Counted from the first letter of the stretch, positions 35,940-46,569 are shown. The stretch: DNA of 64,000 nucleotides from Nitrospirillum amazonense (GCF_007828045.1 NZ_VITN01000016.1:62001-126000), one strand, 5' to 3'. The notes: generated by a model not told the origin, from the letters alone. Numbers and translations are program-made.

Positions 35940-36539
35940 ATGACGTTCACGTTCGAGGATTTCAAGGCACGCTTCTTCCCGGCCGCCGCCCTGACGGGCC
36001 GCGCCGCTCCGGAAAGCCCGGCACCCGTGGCTTTGCAGGATAACCCCGTGCCTAACGGGCTGGACCGGCGCCGGGGTGGCGCTCGCGCGGCCCCGGTGCC
36101 CGACCACATCGACGGCATTCCCATCGCGGCAATCCTTGCCGCCATCAGGGCGGATCCTGCCGCCCTGCACCGCCGCCGCGAGGTGCTGGAGGGGGAAATC
36201 CGTTCCGTGTGGGCCACGCTGCAGGAACTGGTGCGGGAATACCGCGCCCTCAGCGACGACGCCATGCTGCCCCAGGGCATCACCTCCACCCTCGCGGCCA
36301 AGACCATGGCGGGCGGTCCCCTGCCCAAGGAGATGGCGGAGGCCCTGGGCAGCGCCATCGGCCTGCCCCTGACCGTCATGCCCAACGCCCTGCGCGCGCC
36401 CACGCCGGTCCCGGAGATGGCGGCGGCGAAGGACAGCCTGTTCGACGTGGATGAGGATGAGCCGGCCGCCAAGGCGGAACCGGTGCGCCTGCCCCGGTCC
36501 CGCACCATGGTGCGGCCCGCCCGCCGTCAGGCGCGATAG
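35940..36539 (+). CDS. Hypothetical protein, unrecognised family
   Basis: 199 aa, soluble, no signal peptide and no membrane segment. It starts MTFTFEDFKARFFP. Residues 55-110 look helical (DGIPIAAILAAIRADPAALHRRREVLEGEI and the following residues), a middle part has ITSTLAAKTMAGGPLPKEM, and the C-terminus is acidic then basic (DVDEDEPAAK, then RPARRQAR). Codon usage is like its neighbours. It lies 80 bp after the M16 pair and converges with the GIN-domain gene. I do not recognise it. Confidence 0.65.
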   Translation: MTFTFEDFKARFFPAAALTGRAAPESPAPVALQDNPVPNGLDRRRGGARAAPVPDHIDGIPIAAILAAIRADPAALHRRREVLEGEIRSVWATLQELVREYRALSDDAMLPQGITSTLAAKTMAGGPLPKEMAEALGSAIGLPLTVMPNALRAPTPVPEMAAAKDSLFDVDEDEPAAKAEPVRLPRSRTMVRPARRQAR

Positions 36540-36555
36540 GAAAGCGTCCGGCGGG

Positions 36556-37584
36556 TCAGCGTCCGCCCACGTGGACGCTGCCGCTGCCGCTGTGCGCCTG
36601 GTCTAGCCGGCCGGTTACCTGGTCGATCTTCACGTCGCCGCTGCCGCTGAGCGAGAGGGTGGCGTCGGTGACCTTGACGCGCAGCACTTGGTCGCCGCTG
36701 CCGCTGATGGCGGACGACAAGGTGCCGATCTCCCCGCCATCGATGGTGATGTCGCCATTGCCCGACTGCTTCAGCTGGGCGGTGGTGGCCGACACGGCGT
36801 GGATGGTCAGCGTGCCCGAGCCGCCCAGATGGGCCGACAGCGCCCCTTGCGCCTTGGCCACCACCAGGTCGCCCGACCCGTCGATGGACAGGCGCAGGTC
36901 CTGCACCGCCGGCAGGGTGACGTTGCCCGAGCCGCTGAGCTTGGCCTGGGTGGTGCCGCCGCTGCCCCCGCCGATGGTGATGGTGCCGCTGCCGCTGCTC
37001 TCCAGGTCGGTGGAGGGGCCCGCCATCTGGATGATGCCGACATTGCCCGAGCCGGCCACCCGCACCTTCAGCGCGCCCTCCAGGCGATCCAGCTGGGTAT
37101 CGCCGGACCCGTGGATGCGCACCTGGGCGCCGCCGGCCACGTGATCGACCTTGAAATTGCCGGAACCGTCCAGGTTTAGCGCCAAGGCGCCGAAGCCGCC
37201 GCTGGCCTGGTAGTCGGTCGACCCGCCCTCCTGCACCTCAAGAGGGATGCCGGCGGGCACGGTGATGGTGATGCGCAGCGTGGGCTGCCAGCGCTTCCAA
37301 TCCTCCCCCTCGCGGTAGCAGCGGCGGGCGCTGATGCCCAGCTGGGCTGTCGTGCCGCCGCTGGCGGTCAGCTGGTCCAGTTCCTTGGGGTCGTCCGCCG
37401 TGGCCTGGATGCGCACGTCGCGCGCGCTGGGCGATGCGGTGATGTCCACCGAGCGGGCGCAGGGGGTGGTGACCCGCAGCTCCTGTCCCTCCAGGGCCCA
37501 GCTGCGCTCCCCCGCCCAGGCGGTGCCGGCGGCGGTAAGCGCCGCGAGCGCCAGGGGCAGGGCGATATGGTGGGAACGGGACAT
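36556..37584 (-). CDS. Secreted GIN-domain (DUF2807) beta-solenoid protein
   Basis: 342 aa. Sec signal peptide ([17 protein letters not shown], cut before GERS), then about 100 residues of beta-strand sequence and a long array with roughly eleven Gly-Ser-Gly-centred repeats about 20 residues apart (LDGSGNF, IHGSGDT, VAGSGNV, LSGSGNV, IDGSGDL, LGGSGTL, ISGSGDQ, LSGSGDV and others). This is the GIN/DUF2807 adhesin-like solenoid, in the periplasm or on the surface. Function unknown. Divergent from pgi across 310 bp. Confidence 0.88.
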   Translation of the reverse strand: MSRSHHIALPLALAALTAAGTAWAGERSWALEGQELRVTTPCARSVDITASPSARDVRIQATADDPKELDQLTASGGTTAQLGISARRCYREGEDWKRWQPTLRITITVPAGIPLEVQEGGSTDYQASGGFGALALNLDGSGNFKVDHVAGGAQVRIHGSGDTQLDRLEGALKVRVAGSGNVGIIQMAGPSTDLESSGSGTITIGGGSGGTTQAKLSGSGNVTLPAVQDLRLSIDGSGDLVVAKAQGALSAHLGGSGTLTIHAVSATTAQLKQSGNGDITIDGGEIGTLSSAISGSGDQVLRVKVTDATLSLSGSGDVKIDQVTGRLDQAHSGSGSVHVGGR

Positions 37585-37826
37585 GGGACCGGACTCGTCT
37601 ATGGTTGCGGCATGGTCCCCATTGTCACCGCGCGGCTGTGGTGATCAAGGACGTAGCAGGCGATGGAACCGGTCCGGGCGGCCGGCGTGCGCCAAGTGGC
37701 CCCATGCCGTTCCCCCATGTGGCCCGGCCGGTCGCCGCGCCAGACGTCAAAAACGAAGACAAATTCGCGTCAAATGGACGAAATCCCCATCCGAAACGCT
37801 GCTTAACCATCCGCAGCCGTGTTACA

Positions 37827-37855
37827 CCCCTGGGGCTTTCCAGGGGCGGGATAAT
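37827..37855 (+). promoter_or_regulatory. Hairpin and -10-like box upstream of pgi
   Basis: CCCCTGG/CCAGGGG (7 bp, 6-nt loop, 37827-37846) is followed at once by GATAAT (37850-37855), about 40 bp before the pgi ATG. No -35 at proper distance is seen. The 310-bp gap 37585-37894 holds nothing else I recognise. Confidence 0.35.
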
Positions 37856-37894
37856 GGGATCCGGGCGCCCCTGGCCACAGGTCAGGAGAGAACG

Positions 37895-39592
37895 ATGTCC
37901 GCCACGCAGACCCCCACCCAGGACGCGACCCCCCAAGACCCGACCCTCGTGGACACTCCTCTGGTTGAGACACCCGCCTGGCGGGCGCTGGCCCGGCACC
38001 GCCAGGCGCTGGACGGCGTGCACATGCGCGACCTGTTCGCCGCCGATCCCGAGCGGTTCGACAAATACTCCCTGAAGCTGGGCACCCTGCTGCTGGACTA
38101 TTCCAAGAACCGGCTGACCGATGAGACGCTGCCCCTGCTGCTGGACTTCGCCCGCGCCCGTGACCTGGAAGGCTGGCGCGAAGCCATGTTCGCGGGTGCC
38201 GCCATCAACCTGACGGAAGGTCGCGCCGTGCTGCACACCGCGTTGCGCCAGCCCAAGGGCGCCACGGTGCTGGTCGATGGCCGCAACGTGGTGCCGGACG
38301 TGCACGCCGTGCTGGACCGCATGGGCGCCTTCGCCACCGCCGTCCGGGATGGCGAATGGCGCGGCTGGACCGGCCAGCCCATCACCGACATCGTCAACAT
38401 CGGCATCGGCGGGTCCGACCTGGGCCCCGTCATGGTGACCCAGGCGCTGACCCCCTATCATCACCCGCATCTGCAGGCCCATTTCGTCTCCAACGTCGAT
38501 GGCACCCACATCGCGGAAGTGCTGAAGAAGGTGGATGCGGAGACGACGCTGTTCATCATCGCCTCCAAGACCTTCACCACGCAGGAGACGCTGGCCAATG
38601 CCCATACGGCGCGCGGCTGGCTGCTGGCCCAAGGGGCGCCGGCCGAGGCGGTGGCCAAGCACTTCGTGGCCGTGTCGACCAACGCCAAGGAGGTGGCGGC
38701 CTTCGGCATCGACACCGACAACATGTTCGGCTTCTGGGACTGGGTGGGCGGCCGCTACAGCCTGTGGTCGGCCATCGGCCTGCCGATAATGCTGATGGTC
38801 GGCCCCGACCGCTTCGCCGAGTTGCTGGCCGGCGCCCACGCGATGGACGAGCATTTCCGCACCGCCCCCCTGGCCGCCAACATGCCCGTGTTGCTGGGCC
38901 TGATCGGCCTGTGGTACGTGAACTTCTGGGATGCCCAGTCCTACGCCGTGCTGCCCTATGACCAGTACCTGGCCCGCCTGCCGGCCTACCTGCAGCAGGC
39001 GGATATGGAGAGCAACGGCAAGGGTGTGGACCGCGACGGCCGCCCGGTGGACTATTCCACGGGTCCGGCGCTGTTCGGGGAGCCCGGCACCAACGGCCAG
39101 CACGCCTTCTACCAGCTGATCCACCAGGGCACGCCGCTGATCCCGGCCGACTTCCTGGCGCCCATCGAGACGCAGAACCCGGTGGGCCGCCACCACACCC
39201 TGCTGCTGGCCAACTTCCTGGCCCAGACCGAAGCCCTGCTGCTGGGCAAGACCGAGGACGAGGCGCGGGCCGAGCTGGCCGGCCAGGGCCTGGATGGTGA
39301 TGAGCTGGAGGCCTTGGTGCCGCACAAGGTGTTCACGGGCAACCGTCCGACCAACACCCTGCTGTTCCAGAAGCTGGACCCGCACACCCTGGGCATGCTG
39401 ATCGCGTTGTATGAGCACAAGATTTTCGTGCAGGGCATCCTGTGGAACTTGAACTCCTTCGACCAATGGGGGGTGGAGCTGGGCAAGCAGCTGGCCAAGG
39501 CCATCCTGCCGGAGCTGGAGGGTGGGTCCCGCCGCGGCCACGACTGCTCCACCGCCGGCCTCATCCGCGTGGTGCGCGAGGGCCTGCGCTGA
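37895..39592 (+). CDS. pgi: Glucose-6-phosphate isomerase
   Basis: 565 aa. Interconverts glucose 6-phosphate and fructose 6-phosphate. The two PGI signatures are present as [13 protein letters not shown] and [23 protein letters not shown], with the late catalytic Lys region [13 protein letters not shown] and His in FYQLIHQG. The start ATG at 37895 has AGGAGAG upstream, which decides against an upstream extension in the same frame. Length is normal for the proteobacterial enzyme. Confidence 0.97.
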   Translation: MSATQTPTQDATPQDPTLVDTPLVETPAWRALARHRQALDGVHMRDLFAADPERFDKYSLKLGTLLLDYSKNRLTDETLPLLLDFARARDLEGWREAMFAGAAINLTEGRAVLHTALRQPKGATVLVDGRNVVPDVHAVLDRMGAFATAVRDGEWRGWTGQPITDIVNIGIGGSDLGPVMVTQALTPYHHPHLQAHFVSNVDGTHIAEVLKKVDAETTLFIIASKTFTTQETLANAHTARGWLLAQGAPAEAVAKHFVAVSTNAKEVAAFGIDTDNMFGFWDWVGGRYSLWSAIGLPIMLMVGPDRFAELLAGAHAMDEHFRTAPLAANMPVLLGLIGLWYVNFWDAQSYAVLPYDQYLARLPAYLQQADMESNGKGVDRDGRPVDYSTGPALFGEPGTNGQHAFYQLIHQGTPLIPADFLAPIETQNPVGRHHTLLLANFLAQTEALLLGKTEDEARAELAGQGLDGDELEALVPHKVFTGNRPTNTLLFQKLDPHTLGMLIALYEHKIFVQGILWNLNSFDQWGVELGKQLAKAILPELEGGSRRGHDCSTAGLIRVVREGLR

Positions 39593-39607
39593 CCGCCGCG
39601 TCGGGAA

Positions 39608-39654
39608 GGCCGGACGTCCCCCCGGGCACGGCCCTTGGGGGCGGCCGGCTTTTC
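39608..39654 (+). terminator. Possible terminator after pgi
   Basis: An imperfect stem (GCCGGACGTCCCCC opposite GGGGGCGGCCGGC) is followed by TTTTCC, about 15 bp past the stop codon. Mismatched pairing makes this moderate at best. Confidence 0.4.
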
Positions 39655-39747
39655 CCCGTGACGGCTTTTTTCCTACGGGCGTAAGCTTGCCGATAGACGG
39701 CGGCGTATCCAGACTCCCTGGTATCGTCCGCCGGCAAGGTTGATGAC

Positions 39748-41103
39748 ATGGAAAGCGGCACGCGTGGCCTTGGTGGAACCGGCTCCGAACGACCGGGGAC
39801 GACGCGCTTGACCCAGGAACAGCTGGACCTGGTGCTGAAGCGCCACGCCATGTTCCGTAACGCCAAGGTGGGTGGGGCCCGTGCCGTGCTGGCCCGTATG
39901 GACCTGTCCGGCCTCACCATGGCCGGCCGCGACCTCAGCCATGCCGACTTCACCCACGCCATCCTGCGCGATGTCGACCTCAGCGGCGCCCTGTTGGAAT
40001 GCGCCACGCTGTTCGTCACCGACCTGCGCGGCGCCAATTTGCGCAACGCCCGGCTGGTGAAGGCCGATCTGCGCGGCGCCTGCCTGCGCGGTGCCGACCT
40101 GTCGGGGGCCGACCTGTTCGATGCCGACCTGCGCGACGGCACCCTGGCCGCCCGCGCCCGCGACGGCAGCCTGCAGATCATGAGCGTGGACCCCACCAAT
40201 GCCGACCTGGCCGAGGCCAATTTGCGCGGGTCCAACCTGACCAATGCCAAGCTGTCGGGCTCGGTCGCCATGCACACCGACTTCACCGACGCCATCATGC
40301 GCAATGCCAAGCTGGTGCGCGCCAACCTGCGCCACGCCAAACTGGACGGCACCAACCTGGAGGGGGCGGACCTGTCGGGCGCCGACGTACGCGGCGCCAG
40401 CCTGCGCGGCGCCGTGCTGATCGGCACTGTCATGAACCTGACGGAGCTGGGCGGCGCCGACATGACCGGCGTGCTGACGGAAAAGCCGCACGGGCGCCCT
40501 GCGGCGGAACTGGGCCGATCCATGGCCGAGCTGCTGAACCTGCACGCCACCTGGGTGTGCACGGCGGCCAAGGAGGGCATGGCCCTGGACTTGAGCGGTG
40601 TGGACCTGCGTGGGTCCGGCATCCTGTCGCGGGCCATGCTGACGCGGGGCGTGGGTCGCGGCGCGGTGTTCTACGGCATGGACCTGACCGGCATCCAGAT
40701 GCAGGTGGGCCAGTTCGACAACGCCGACTTTCGCACCGCCATCCTGGCCGAGGCCGACTTGCGCGGCGGCAGCTTCCAGGGCGCCAACTTCAACGCCGCC
40801 AACCTGCGCCACGCCACGCTCGACTATCTGCAGATCGATGCCGAGCGGTATGTCCGCACCAACCTGACCGGCGCCGTGCTGCGCAACGCCGACCTCGGCG
40901 GCGCCCGCCTGCGCCGCATCCGCCTGGCCCAGGCCGACCTCAGCCACGCCGATCTGCGCGGCGCCGACCTGCGCGAGGCGGACTTGCGCGGCGCCAACCT
41001 CAGCGGCGCCTTGGTGCGGGAGGAGCAGATGCGGGCGGTGGACTTCACCGGCGCCCGCGGCCTACCCCGCACCTGGCATGTGCGCTATGTGGCGGATGAT
41101 TGA
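39748..41103 (+). CDS. Pentapeptide-repeat protein
   Basis: 451 aa. Two blocks of A(D/N)Lxx pentapeptides (about residues 50-225 and 280-430) flank an insert of about 55 residues (ELGRSMAELLNLHATWVCTAAKEG). The blocks should form right-handed quadrilateral beta-helices of the MfpA/Qnr shape, but no gyrase-interaction feature can be claimed. There is no signal peptide, so it is cytoplasmic. ATG at 39748. The protein is conserved in its broad outline in Rhodospirillales to my knowledge, but its role is unknown. It stands between pgi and mutL, both co-oriented. Confidence 0.9.
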   Translation: MESGTRGLGGTGSERPGTTRLTQEQLDLVLKRHAMFRNAKVGGARAVLARMDLSGLTMAGRDLSHADFTHAILRDVDLSGALLECATLFVTDLRGANLRNARLVKADLRGACLRGADLSGADLFDADLRDGTLAARARDGSLQIMSVDPTNADLAEANLRGSNLTNAKLSGSVAMHTDFTDAIMRNAKLVRANLRHAKLDGTNLEGADLSGADVRGASLRGAVLIGTVMNLTELGGADMTGVLTEKPHGRPAAELGRSMAELLNLHATWVCTAAKEGMALDLSGVDLRGSGILSRAMLTRGVGRGAVFYGMDLTGIQMQVGQFDNADFRTAILAEADLRGGSFQGANFNAANLRHATLDYLQIDAERYVRTNLTGAVLRNADLGGARLRRIRLAQADLSHADLRGADLREADLRGANLSGALVREEQMRAVDFTGARGLPRTWHVRYVADD

Positions 41104-41221
41104 GCGCCGCCGGCTGTTGAGTTTTCTAGGCCGCGACAGCGGCCGCCCGGCGATTGAGGGACGGAACCAGTGACCGCGCGCATTGCCCGCCGGCCCGGCG
41201 CCCCGCTACAATGCCGCCATC

Positions 41222-43174
41222 ATGCCCATTCGCCTTCTGCCTGAGACCCTGGTCAACCGCATCGCCGCCGGCGAGGTGGTGGAGCGTCCCGCCGCCGCCG
41301 TGAAGGAGCTGGTGGAGAACGCGCTGGACGCCGGCGCGCGGCGCATCGACGTCACCCTGCGCGACGGCGGCAAGGCGCTGATCCAGGTGGTGGACGATGG
41401 CGGCGGCATGACGGCCGACGAGCTGTCGCTGGCGGTGGAGCGCCACGCCACCTCGAAACTGCCGGGCGACGACCTGCTGAACATCCATACCCTGGGCTTC
41501 CGGGGGGAGGCGCTGCCCTCCATCGGCGCCGTCAGCCGCCTGACCATCACCAGCCGCCAGCCGGGCAGCGACAGCGCCTGGGCCCTGACGGTGGAGGGCG
41601 GGGCCAAGGGCCGGCCGGTGCCGGCGGCCCATCCCGTGGGCACCCGCATCGAGGTCCGCGACCTGTTCTACGCCACGCCGGCGCGCCTGAAATTCCTGAA
41701 GACCACGCGGACGGAGACGGACCACGCCGTCGATGTGGTGCAGCGCCTGGCCATGGCCCATCCCGAGGTCGCCTTCACCGTGGCGGACGAGGGGCGCACG
41801 CCCCTGCGCCTGCCGGTACAGACCGGTACCCTGCCATCGGGTGTTTTGGGGGGCGAGGACCCGTTGCTGGCCCGCCTGGGCGCCATCATGGGGCGGGAGT
41901 TCCAGGAGAACGCCCTGCCCATCGATGCTCGGCGCGAGGGCGTGCGGCTGTATGGCCATATCGGCCTGCCCACCCTGAACAAGAACACCGCCGCCGGCCA
42001 GTACCTGTTCGTGAACGGCCGGCCGGTGCGCGACAAGCTGCTGCTGGGCGCCGTGCGCGGCGCTTACGCCGACTTCCTGGCCCGCGACCGCCACCCCCTG
42101 CTGGCCCTGTTCCTGGACATCCCCTGCGAGGACGTGGACGTCAACGTCCACCCGGCCAAGACGGAGGTGCGCTTCCGCGACCAGGGCCTGGTGCGCGGCC
42201 TGATCGTGGGCGCGCTGAAGCATGCGCTGGCCGGTGCCGGCCACCGCGCCTCCACCACCGTGGGCCAGGCGGCCTTGGCCAGCTTCCGCGCCGATGGCGC
42301 CCGGCCCATCCCCCAGACCGCCTTCCAGTGGCAGCCCCAGCCCCATGCCGGTGGCGGCACCTGGCCCGGCATCACCCGGCCGACGGCGGGCCAGGTCGAG
42401 GCCGCGCGCGCCTTCCAGGCGCCGGTGGCGGCCTGGGAAGGGCCAAGGGGGGAGGGGCCCACGCCGGCCACCGCTCCCTTCGCCTTGGCTGAGGCGCCCG
42501 CTTATGCCGACGCCGCGCCCAACCCCCTTTCGTCGGGCATGGCGGCGGCGGTGGCCGCTATGGCCCAGACCGGCGCGGACGACGTGCCCGACTTTCCCCT
42601 GGGCATCGCCCGCGCCCAGGTGCACCAGACCTACATCGTCTCGCAGACCCGGGACGGCATGGTCATCGTCGACCAGCACGCCGCGCATGAGCGCCTGGTC
42701 TATGAGCGCATCAAGCAGTCCATGGTGGCCCAGGGCGTGAAGCGGCAGATGCTGCTGATCCCCGAGGTGGTGGAGCTGGAGGAGGCCGCCGCCGCCCGCC
42801 TGGCCGAACGCTCCGATGAACTGGCGGAGCTGGGCCTCTGCCTGGAATCCTTCGGCACCGGCGCCGTGGTGGTGCGGGAGATACCGGCGCTGCTGGGCGC
42901 CAAGGCCGACATCAAGGCCCTGGTCACCGACATCGCCGATGAGTTGGCGGAACTGGGCGACCAGCACGCGCTGAAGGAACGGCTTGAGGAGGTGTGCTCC
43001 TCCATGGCCTGCCACGGCTCCGTCCGCGCCGGCCGGGTGTTGACGCTGGGCGAGATGGACGCACTGCTGCGCGAGATGGAGGCCACGCCCCACAGCGGCC
43101 AATGCAACCACGGCCGTCCCACCTATGTGGAGCTGAAGCTGGCGGACATCGAGCGGCTGTTCGGCCGGCGCTGA
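41222..43174 (+). CDS. mutL: DNA mismatch repair protein MutL (endonuclease type)
   Basis: 650 aa. The N-terminal GHKL ATPase has the motifs [30 protein letters not shown] and [14 protein letters not shown] variable Pro/Ala linker (about residues 350-460) leads to the C-terminal domain. That domain carries the metal-binding endonuclease motif DQHA-x2-E-x4-E in [12 protein letters not shown], with [10 protein letters not shown] and CNHGRPT. This marks a nicking MutL, unlike E. coli. The start at 41222 fits the family. It acts with MutS; no mutS is in the window. Confidence 0.97.
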   Translation: MPIRLLPETLVNRIAAGEVVERPAAAVKELVENALDAGARRIDVTLRDGGKALIQVVDDGGGMTADELSLAVERHATSKLPGDDLLNIHTLGFRGEALPSIGAVSRLTITSRQPGSDSAWALTVEGGAKGRPVPAAHPVGTRIEVRDLFYATPARLKFLKTTRTETDHAVDVVQRLAMAHPEVAFTVADEGRTPLRLPVQTGTLPSGVLGGEDPLLARLGAIMGREFQENALPIDARREGVRLYGHIGLPTLNKNTAAGQYLFVNGRPVRDKLLLGAVRGAYADFLARDRHPLLALFLDIPCEDVDVNVHPAKTEVRFRDQGLVRGLIVGALKHALAGAGHRASTTVGQAALASFRADGARPIPQTAFQWQPQPHAGGGTWPGITRPTAGQVEAARAFQAPVAAWEGPRGEGPTPATAPFALAEAPAYADAAPNPLSSGMAAAVAAMAQTGADDVPDFPLGIARAQVHQTYIVSQTRDGMVIVDQHAAHERLVYERIKQSMVAQGVKRQMLLIPEVVELEEAAAARLAERSDELAELGLCLESFGTGAVVVREIPALLGAKADIKALVTDIADELAELGDQHALKERLEEVCSSMACHGSVRAGRVLTLGEMDALLREMEATPHSGQCNHGRPTYVELKLADIERLFGRR

Positions 43175-43216
43175 CGGTGGCGCCGAGCCTGCTCCAAAAC
43201 AGTCTCGTCAAACGAC

Positions 43217-43247
43217 AACGCCCGGAAGGATGACCTTCCGGGCGTTT
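43217..43247 (+). terminator. Terminator after mutL
   Basis: A perfect 13-bp stem AACGCCCGGAAGG/CCTTCCGGGCGTT with an ATGA loop, followed by TTC. Short T-run but a very strong stem, and bidirectional for the convergent small gene. Confidence 0.8.
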
Positions 43248-43383
43248 CGCCTCGACCCCGGTTACGGGCCGCACACTGCTTGGTGTTTCCTCTATCCCTG
43301 TTCGCCCGTCCGGTGTTTTCCCGGATTTGCGGGCGGCACTCTCACTGGAACGGCCCGTCAGGCCCGTTCAAATTCTAAACCGG

Positions 43384-43686
43384 TCAGCGCAATTCCCAGG
43401 CGAACTCAACCTTCACCGGGGCACCGGCGACGCTGGCGATGGGGTTCTGGCGCAGCCAGTTGAAGAAATCATCGAAGGGCAGGGCGGGACGCGCCACCAC
43501 CCGGCGGCCGGACAGGCCGGTCGCCCGTTCGGACAGGGTACGGGTCACCTGTTCATACGCCACTTCCGGGACGCCATGGGATACCGCGATGGCACCCGTG
43601 GCCGGATCCTCCACCTGGAAGGAGTGGGCCCCGTTCCGGAACGCATACGCAACCTGAACCGTATCAACCCGACGCATGATTTCCAC
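43384..43686 (-). CDS. Small hypothetical protein
   Basis: Up to 100 aa; no signal peptide. It contains VDTVQVAYAFRNGAHSFQVEDPATGA and ends LRQNPIASVAGAPVKVEFAWELR, suggesting a small mixed alpha/beta domain. The start is uncertain: GTG at 43686 has GGAG 4 bp away, while ATG at 43677 is the more usual codon. Codon usage is like its neighbours and the reading frame is well supported. It lies between mutL and mrp, on the strand of mrp. I do not recognise a family. Confidence 0.6.
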   Translation of the reverse strand: MEIMRRVDTVQVAYAFRNGAHSFQVEDPATGAIAVSHGVPEVAYEQVTRTLSERATGLSGRRVVARPALPFDDFFNWLRQNPIASVAGAPVKVEFAWELR

Positions 43687-43852
43687 TCAGCTCCGCAAAA
43701 CGGAACTTTATGTATCATGAGGGCGTGACATTGGAAAGGAAAAAACAGCGGACACCAAAATGACGCAACAGAACGTCTTTTTCGCATTCCGTACGCCATG
43801 CTGCGACCGCGTCCCGCTGTTTTTCCAAGGGTTTACCTATGGACTGATAGAT

Positions 43853-44983
43853 TTATTCGATCACGAAGCGGGGGGCCGCACGGCCGCCGCCGGCCTTGAT
43901 CTTCTCCGCCACACGCGCGGCGATGGCGCGATAGGTCTGGGCGTGCACGCCGTCCGGCTGCTGGATGGTGATGGGCGTGCCGGCGTCGCTGGTCTCGCGG
44001 ATGGCGATGTCCAGCGGCACCTCGCCCAGGAAATCGATGCCCAGCTTGTCGGCCTCGGCCCGCGCGCCGCCGTGGCTGAAGATGTCGCTGCGGTGGCCGC
44101 AGTTGGGGCAGCAGAAATAGCTCATGTTCTCGATGATGCCCAGGACGGGCACGTCCACCCGGCGGAACATGTTCAGGCCCTTGCGCGCGTCCAGCAGGGC
44201 GATGTCCTGCGGGGTGGAGACGATGACGGCGCCGGCCAGCGGCACGCTTTGCGCCATGGTCAGCTGGGCGTCGCCCGTGCCCGGCGGCATGTCGACCACC
44301 AGCACGTCCAGCTCGCCCCAGTTCACGTCGCGCAGCATCTGGGTCAGGGCGCTCATCACCATGGGGCCGCGCCAGATCATGGGCGTGTCCTCGGCCACCA
44401 GGAAGCCCATGGACATGACCTTGACGCCGTAGTTGACCAGCGGGTCCAGGCGCTTGCCGTCGGCGCTGTCCGGCTTGCCGCTGAGGCCCATCATGCGCGG
44501 CATGGAGGGGCCATAGATGTCGGCGTCCAGCAGGCCCACCTTCAGGCCGTTGGCGGCCATGGCCAGCGCCAGGTTGGTGGAGGTGGTGGACTTGCCCACG
44601 CCCCCCTTGCCCGAGGCGACGGCGATGATGGCGGCCACGCCGGGCACCCCGGCCTTGGCGGGCTTGCCGGCACCAGGCGCGCCCGTGCCCGGGGTACCAG
44701 TGCCGGGGGCCCCGCCGCTGACGGCCTTGGGCGCGGGGCGGTGGGCGGTCAGCACCGCCGTCACCGACAGCACGCCGGCCAGGCGGTCCACCGCCTTCTC
44801 CGCCGCCTGGCGCAGCGGCTCCAGGGCGGCACCGCGCGCCGGATCGACCTCCAGGGTGAAATGGACATGGCCGTCCTTCACCGCGACGCCGGAGACCATC
44901 TTGAGGCTGACGATGTCAGACCCGCGATCGGGGTCCGCCACCTGCCGGAGGGCCTCCAACACCTGGGACTCGGTAACCGCCAT
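43853..44983 (-). CDS. Mrp/ApbC-family iron-sulfur carrier ATPase
   Basis: 376 aa. An N-terminal MIP18-like (DUF59) domain (VTESQVLEALRQVADPD) is joined by a Gly/Thr/Pro linker to a P-loop ATPase with the deviant Walker A ASGKGGVGKST, DADIYGPSMPRM, and a CxxC pair in FCCPNCGH that binds a bridging [4Fe-4S] cluster. Such proteins deliver clusters to apoproteins. The start at 44983 has AAGG upstream; a TTG two codons earlier is possible. Divergent from hflK. Confidence 0.94.
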   Translation of the reverse strand: MAVTESQVLEALRQVADPDRGSDIVSLKMVSGVAVKDGHVHFTLEVDPARGAALEPLRQAAEKAVDRLAGVLSVTAVLTAHRPAPKAVSGGAPGTGTPGTGAPGAGKPAKAGVPGVAAIIAVASGKGGVGKSTTSTNLALAMAANGLKVGLLDADIYGPSMPRMMGLSGKPDSADGKRLDPLVNYGVKVMSMGFLVAEDTPMIWRGPMVMSALTQMLRDVNWGELDVLVVDMPPGTGDAQLTMAQSVPLAGAVIVSTPQDIALLDARKGLNMFRRVDVPVLGIIENMSYFCCPNCGHRSDIFSHGGARAEADKLGIDFLGEVPLDIAIRETSDAGTPITIQQPDGVHAQTYRAIAARVAEKIKAGGGRAAPRFVIE

Positions 44984-45227
44984 GATCAAACGCCTTCATC
45001 TTGTAAAGTGGGGGGCGGGGGGTCATATCGCCCGTGTCGGGCTTCCCTGCGAACGCCCGACTATATACGGTGCCGCCGAAATGGGGGGAAGCCCGGGGGA
45101 GAGATGGCCGCCATGGTGGCCGTGAGGCCGCCGTCGCCCTCTGTCTAGGGTGCCCTTCATATAGGGTATCGGTTGCCGAATAATCAGATCTCTCAAACAG
45201 ATCTTGTGGGAAGCGGGAAAGGCGAAC

Positions 45228-46556
45228 ATGCCCTGGTCCAATCAAGGGTCGAACGGCGGCAACAACGGATCGGGGGATGATCCCGGCAAGGACGTCCCCA
45301 AGGACAAATCCTCGAACAGGCCCGCATCGGGCGGATCTGCGCCCCATAACCCTTGGGGCCAGAGCGAGGGCATCGCCGGCAGCTCATCGTCATCCAAATC
45401 ATCCGCCGGTAAGCCCGGCTCCCGCCCTCAACCGGGGCTGGAGGATGCCGTGCGCCAGAGCGGTGAGCGCTTGCGCGTCCTGCTGGGCGGCGGGGGGCGG
45501 AACGGCGCCGGTGGTCCCGGCGGGAACGGCCGGCCGCGCGGCGGGGCGCCGTCGGGCGCGCCCTTCAACCTGGGCGGCTGGAGCACCGGCCGCGTCATCG
45601 GCGTGGGCGTGGCGGCGGTGGCTGTCCTGTGGCTGGCCACGGGCGTCTACCGCGTGGCGGCGGATGAGCAGGGCGTGGTCCTGCGCTTCGGCAAGCCGGT
45701 GCGGGTGGAACAGCCGGGACTGCGCTATCACCTGCCGGCGCCCATCGAGCAGGTGCTGCTGCCCCAGGTCACCCGCGTCAACCGCATCGAGATCGGGTAT
45801 CGCAGCCAGGGCGACGGCCGGCGCAGCGTCAGCGACCGCGACGTGGCCGACGAAAGCACCATGCTGACCGGCGACGAGAATATCGTCGATATCGACTTCG
45901 CCGTGTTCTGGGTCATCAAGGACCCGGCCAAGTTCCTGTTCAACATCCGTGAGCCGGAAGAGACGGTGAAGAAGGTGGCGGAGAGCGCCATGCGCGAGAT
46001 CATCGGCCGCACCGAGATCCAGCCCGCCCTGACCGACGCCCGCCAGCGCATCGAAAACGACAGCCGCCAGCTGCTGCAGACCATCCTGGACCAGTACCAG
46101 GCCGGCATCGAGATCACCCAGGTGCAGTTGCAGCGGGTGGAGCCGCCGCCGGCGGTGGTCGAGGCCTTCAACGACGTGCAGCGCGCCCGCCAGGACCGCG
46201 AACGCCTGCGCAACGAGGCGGAAACCTATCGCAACGACATCATCCCCCGCGCCCGTGGCGACGCGGAACGCCTGAACCAGGAGGCGCAGGCCTATCGCGA
46301 CCAGGTGGTCGATCTGGCCCAGGGTGACGCCAAGCGCTTCCAGCAGGTGCTGGAGGCCTATGCCCAGGCCCCCGACGCCGCCAGCCGGCGCCTGTACATC
46401 GAGACCATGGAGCAGATCCTGAAGGGCACCCACAAGATCCTGCTGGACGACAAGGCCGGCGGGGGTGCCGTGCCCTATCTGCCCCTGAACGACATGCTGA
46501 AGACGCCCACGCACCCCGCCACGCCGCCGGCATCCCCGGCGCAGGCCGGCCAGTAA
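45228..46556 (+). CDS. hflK: HflK, membrane protease modulator
   Basis: 442 aa. A low-complexity Ser/Gly/Asn-rich cytoplasmic tail (residues 1-110) precedes a membrane segment (around 121-140, GVGVAAVAVLWLATGVY) and an SPFH/band-7 domain (DEQGVVLRFGKPVRVEQPG onward) with a coiled-coil C-terminus. With HflC it forms a cage around FtsH and modulates its proteolysis. The start at 45228 (MPWSNQG) is the usual HflK N-terminus. It is followed by hflC after 13 bp. Confidence 0.96.
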   Translation: MPWSNQGSNGGNNGSGDDPGKDVPKDKSSNRPASGGSAPHNPWGQSEGIAGSSSSSKSSAGKPGSRPQPGLEDAVRQSGERLRVLLGGGGRNGAGGPGGNGRPRGGAPSGAPFNLGGWSTGRVIGVGVAAVAVLWLATGVYRVAADEQGVVLRFGKPVRVEQPGLRYHLPAPIEQVLLPQVTRVNRIEIGYRSQGDGRRSVSDRDVADESTMLTGDENIVDIDFAVFWVIKDPAKFLFNIREPEETVKKVAESAMREIIGRTEIQPALTDARQRIENDSRQLLQTILDQYQAGIEITQVQLQRVEPPPAVVEAFNDVQRARQDRERLRNEAETYRNDIIPRARGDAERLNQEAQAYRDQVVDLAQGDAKRFQQVLEAYAQAPDAASRRLYIETMEQILKGTHKILLDDKAGGGAVPYLPLNDMLKTPTHPATPPASPAQAGQ

Positions 46557-46569
46557 GGGGGACCGCATC

